Assembly (NCBI RefSeq): GCF_000379805.1
Contig: NZ_KB903542.1
Location: 74,034-117,688 of the forward strand
DNA length: 43,655 nt
Direction: 5' to 3'
Origin: Lewinella cohaerens DSM 23179
Lineage (GTDB): Bacteria; Bacteroidota; Bacteroidia; Chitinophagales; Saprospiraceae
Shown: positions 42,165 to 43,655 of the stretch, one piece after another
Position numbering within the stretch: position 1 is the stretch's first letter
Layout: each line of letters opens with the position of its first letter
Made by a program: the position numbers and the translations under genes
Notes under the pieces: generated by a model
Told to the model about the DNA's origin: nothing
Databases searched by the model: none
What the model saw: the letters and a program-made list of their open reading frames with translations, nothing else

Positions 42165-43655
42165 TCACTCCACCTTCCCCAAGCTCTCCAACAACCGCCG
42201 CATACTCTCCTTATTTGCCGGCAAGGCCAAGGCTTCCAATACGTCTTCCTTTTCTTGCTGCGTGAGGTGGAAAGAAACAGAGGCTTCCAGTTTCTTCTCA
42301 TTCGTGGGCCGATAGATAAAGCGGATAAGCTCAAAATGCTCAGGCCCTAGCAGATCATGGATAAAGCTAAGGGTGTTATCATGTTGAAGTTCTTGAACAT
42401 CAAGTACCTTACCAGCAATTCCCAGCGGGTTGAACAACGACTCTACGATACCGCTGGCATCACTGGCCGGAATGCTTTCGATTCGTTCCGAACTCGTTAT
42501 TTGCACCAAAACTACACCGCTCGTATTTTCTTTGATCCAATCCTGGTAAACTTGAATAAAGCGAGTGGCACTTTGGATACCGTAATTATCGCGAAACCCC
42601 GCATCTACCAGCGCAATTGTCGGCTGAGTGGGCAGATGCACCGTTGGCAGTACGTAAGGATAAGTGGCATTCATACGTAAGCCTGTTAAAAACCGAAGGC
42701 TGTCGGCATCTTGCGCGCCCAGCAACCAGCGAAAATCCACCGCGTCGATTTCATAAGCGTTGGGTTGTTCAAAACCTACGGGCGGCAACATCATAAAGGA
42801 CACCCCTTGTGGCGAAATAATCATCTGGCGGCCGTCATTCACAATAGCAGGACTCAGATACAGCAAGGGCACCTCACCATTTATCTCTTCTTGTCGGTAG
42901 GCCGCCAATGGGCGATCCAGTATGCCTTCTGTGTTTTCGTTGAGCTGTTCTTCCAGCACGTAGCCGCGGTCACGGAAGTAATTATGCCCGCCATATTCAA
43001 AGCGGCGCCAGGGCACAAAAATATCATTGGCCACCAGTGTAAAAGCGATAGAGTTTAATAAATCCAAGCTGATCCTGTCCAAATACTCACGCTCGTAGAC
43101 TTTCTTCCGGTTTTCTTTGTTCAGGCGATACAGTTCTCGCTGGTAGGCCATACCCAGCATTCCGCCAGAGGCGCCGGTCATTAAAACGGTATGATCAAAC
43201 AGACGTCCACTGCTCAGGCTATCTGCTTTTTGTAAAACATGGGTACTCCAGGTAGCAGCTTTAAGGCCGCCGCCACTGGCGCAAAGGAAAACGATTTTGG
43301 GTTTCTCTCCTCCCGTGTCCATCAAGCCTACTCGCGTTGCCAATATCTGCTGAGTGGCCGCAAGGTCTTTGTTTACCTGATCTTCGTAGCAAATTTGTTG
43401 AAGCCGATCATAGCTGTATGCTGCCCGTTCTCCCTCGTAGTTTAAACCATAAGCCGCACTAGGATGATTGAAGATTCCGAAAGACGTAATGTAGTTGATG
43501 CCAAAGAGCAATAATATAATCACGAAAGCCCGCCAGGCAGCAAACCAGTAAGTAAGTGCACCAATAAATGCAATCAACAAACTAAAGAGAATGATAATAC
43601 TAGCACCAGCAGGAATCCGGAAAATCTCCCAATCAACGAGATAGCCCAAAACCAA
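42165..43655 (-). CDS. Patatin-like phospholipase with N-terminal membrane region (5' end missing)
   Basis: The frame runs open to the window edge, so the start lies beyond 43655; 496 residues are visible. The visible N-terminal part has two hydrophobic segments (about 14-40 and 41-60), pointing to a membrane anchor that probably continues outside. The patatin core follows: CASGGGLKAATW (oxyanion glycine loop, 125-136), the nucleophile elbow GASGG with Ser163, and DAGFRDNYG with the catalytic Asp351 (DAG replaces the commoner DGG). It should hydrolyse acyl esters of phospholipids or similar lipids at the membrane. The substrate is not known. A GC-rich hairpin cluster follows the stop. Confidence 0.88.
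   Translation of the reverse strand: MVLGYLVDWEIFRIPAGASIIILFSLLIAFIGALTYWFAAWRAFVIILLLFGINYITSFGIFNHPSAAYGLNYEGERAAYSYDRLQQICYEDQVNKDLAATQQILATRVGLMDTGGEKPKIVFLCASGGGLKAATWSTHVLQKADSLSSGRLFDHTVLMTGASGGMLGMAYQRELYRLNKENRKKVYEREYLDRISLDLLNSIAFTLVANDIFVPWRRFEYGGHNYFRDRGYVLEEQLNENTEGILDRPLAAYRQEEINGEVPLLYLSPAIVNDGRQMIISPQGVSFMMLPPVGFEQPNAYEIDAVDFRWLLGAQDADSLRFLTGLRMNATYPYVLPTVHLPTQPTIALVDAGFRDNYGIQSATRFIQVYQDWIKENTSGVVLVQITSSERIESIPASDASGIVESLFNPLGIAGKVLDVQELQHDNTLSFIHDLLGPEHFELIRFIYRPTNEKKLEASVSFHLTQQEKEDVLEALALPANKESMRRLLESLGKVE

Noticed and set aside
41887-42168. 93-codon minus-strand ORF between the secreted-protein and patatin genes
   Set aside because: It is made of the GC-rich hairpins and the 43-bp palindrome; the translated product is a by-product of the repeats.

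Overview
The window looks like a chromosomal segment of a Bacteroidota bacterium, most likely of the Saprospiria (Lewinella-like). The evidence is three large secreted proteins with C-terminal type IX secretion (T9SS) sorting domains, Bacteroidota families such as choice-of-anchor V, GEVED, DUF2911, PorT-like barrel and WG repeats, and a mevalonate-pathway gene cluster, which is unusual for Bacteroidota outside Flavobacteriia and Saprospiria. This placement is inference from gene content; no rRNA is present.

Layout. 1-6375: a truncated DUF429 gene, an Nramp-superfamily transporter with a non-canonical metal site, a T9SS cargo protein with a CxxCH motif, an acyltransferase, and a CotH-kinase/lamin-tail surface protein. 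6388-8078: glutamate 5-kinase (proB) and the mechanosensitive channel mscL. 8478-14911: two giant T9SS cargos, one with HYR-like, dockerin and cohesin-like domains, the other with kelch, fibronectin III and GEVED domains. 15067-22740: YraN, sigma-54 (rpoN), then a forward run of aminopeptidase P, S10 carboxypeptidase and GNAT acetyltransferase, an outer-membrane barrel, and purine nucleoside phosphorylase. 22741-27417: tRNA-Thr(CGT) with terminator, an EI24/CysZ-like membrane protein, a WG-repeat protein, DUF2911, YcxB-like and DUF2214 proteins. 27586-32074: DNA polymerase I, then a strongly AT-rich KAP P-loop NTPase that looks imported. 32211-35869: an L-amino-acid-oxidase-like flavoenzyme and a 2-oxoacid decarboxylase that probably form one operon. 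37332-40677: fni, mvaA and a GHMP kinase, tightly coupled, for isoprenoid synthesis. 40684-43655: a secreted protein of unknown function and the C-terminal part of a membrane-anchored patatin phospholipase.

The intergenic DNA is rich in structured repeats. Two copies of a ~190-205 bp MITE-like element (2146-2351 and 8109-8293) carry a central hairpin whose loop is inverted between copies. Other repeats are three GGTGC-N3-GCACC palindromes before the transporter, two arrays of a 7-bp GTACC repeat just upstream of polA and of the KAP gene, paired TTCCGA hairpins after polA, a near-perfect 43-bp palindrome with companion hairpins before the last gene, and several strong terminator hairpins between convergent genes.

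The most interesting items are the MITE-like pair with loop inversion, the oxidase-decarboxylase pair as a possible amino acid to aldehyde route, the isolated KAP NTPase as a candidate phage-defence gene, and the transporter lacking the canonical Nramp metal ligands. I did not find a CRISPR array, an insertion sequence with a transposase, or a clear multi-gene defence island.
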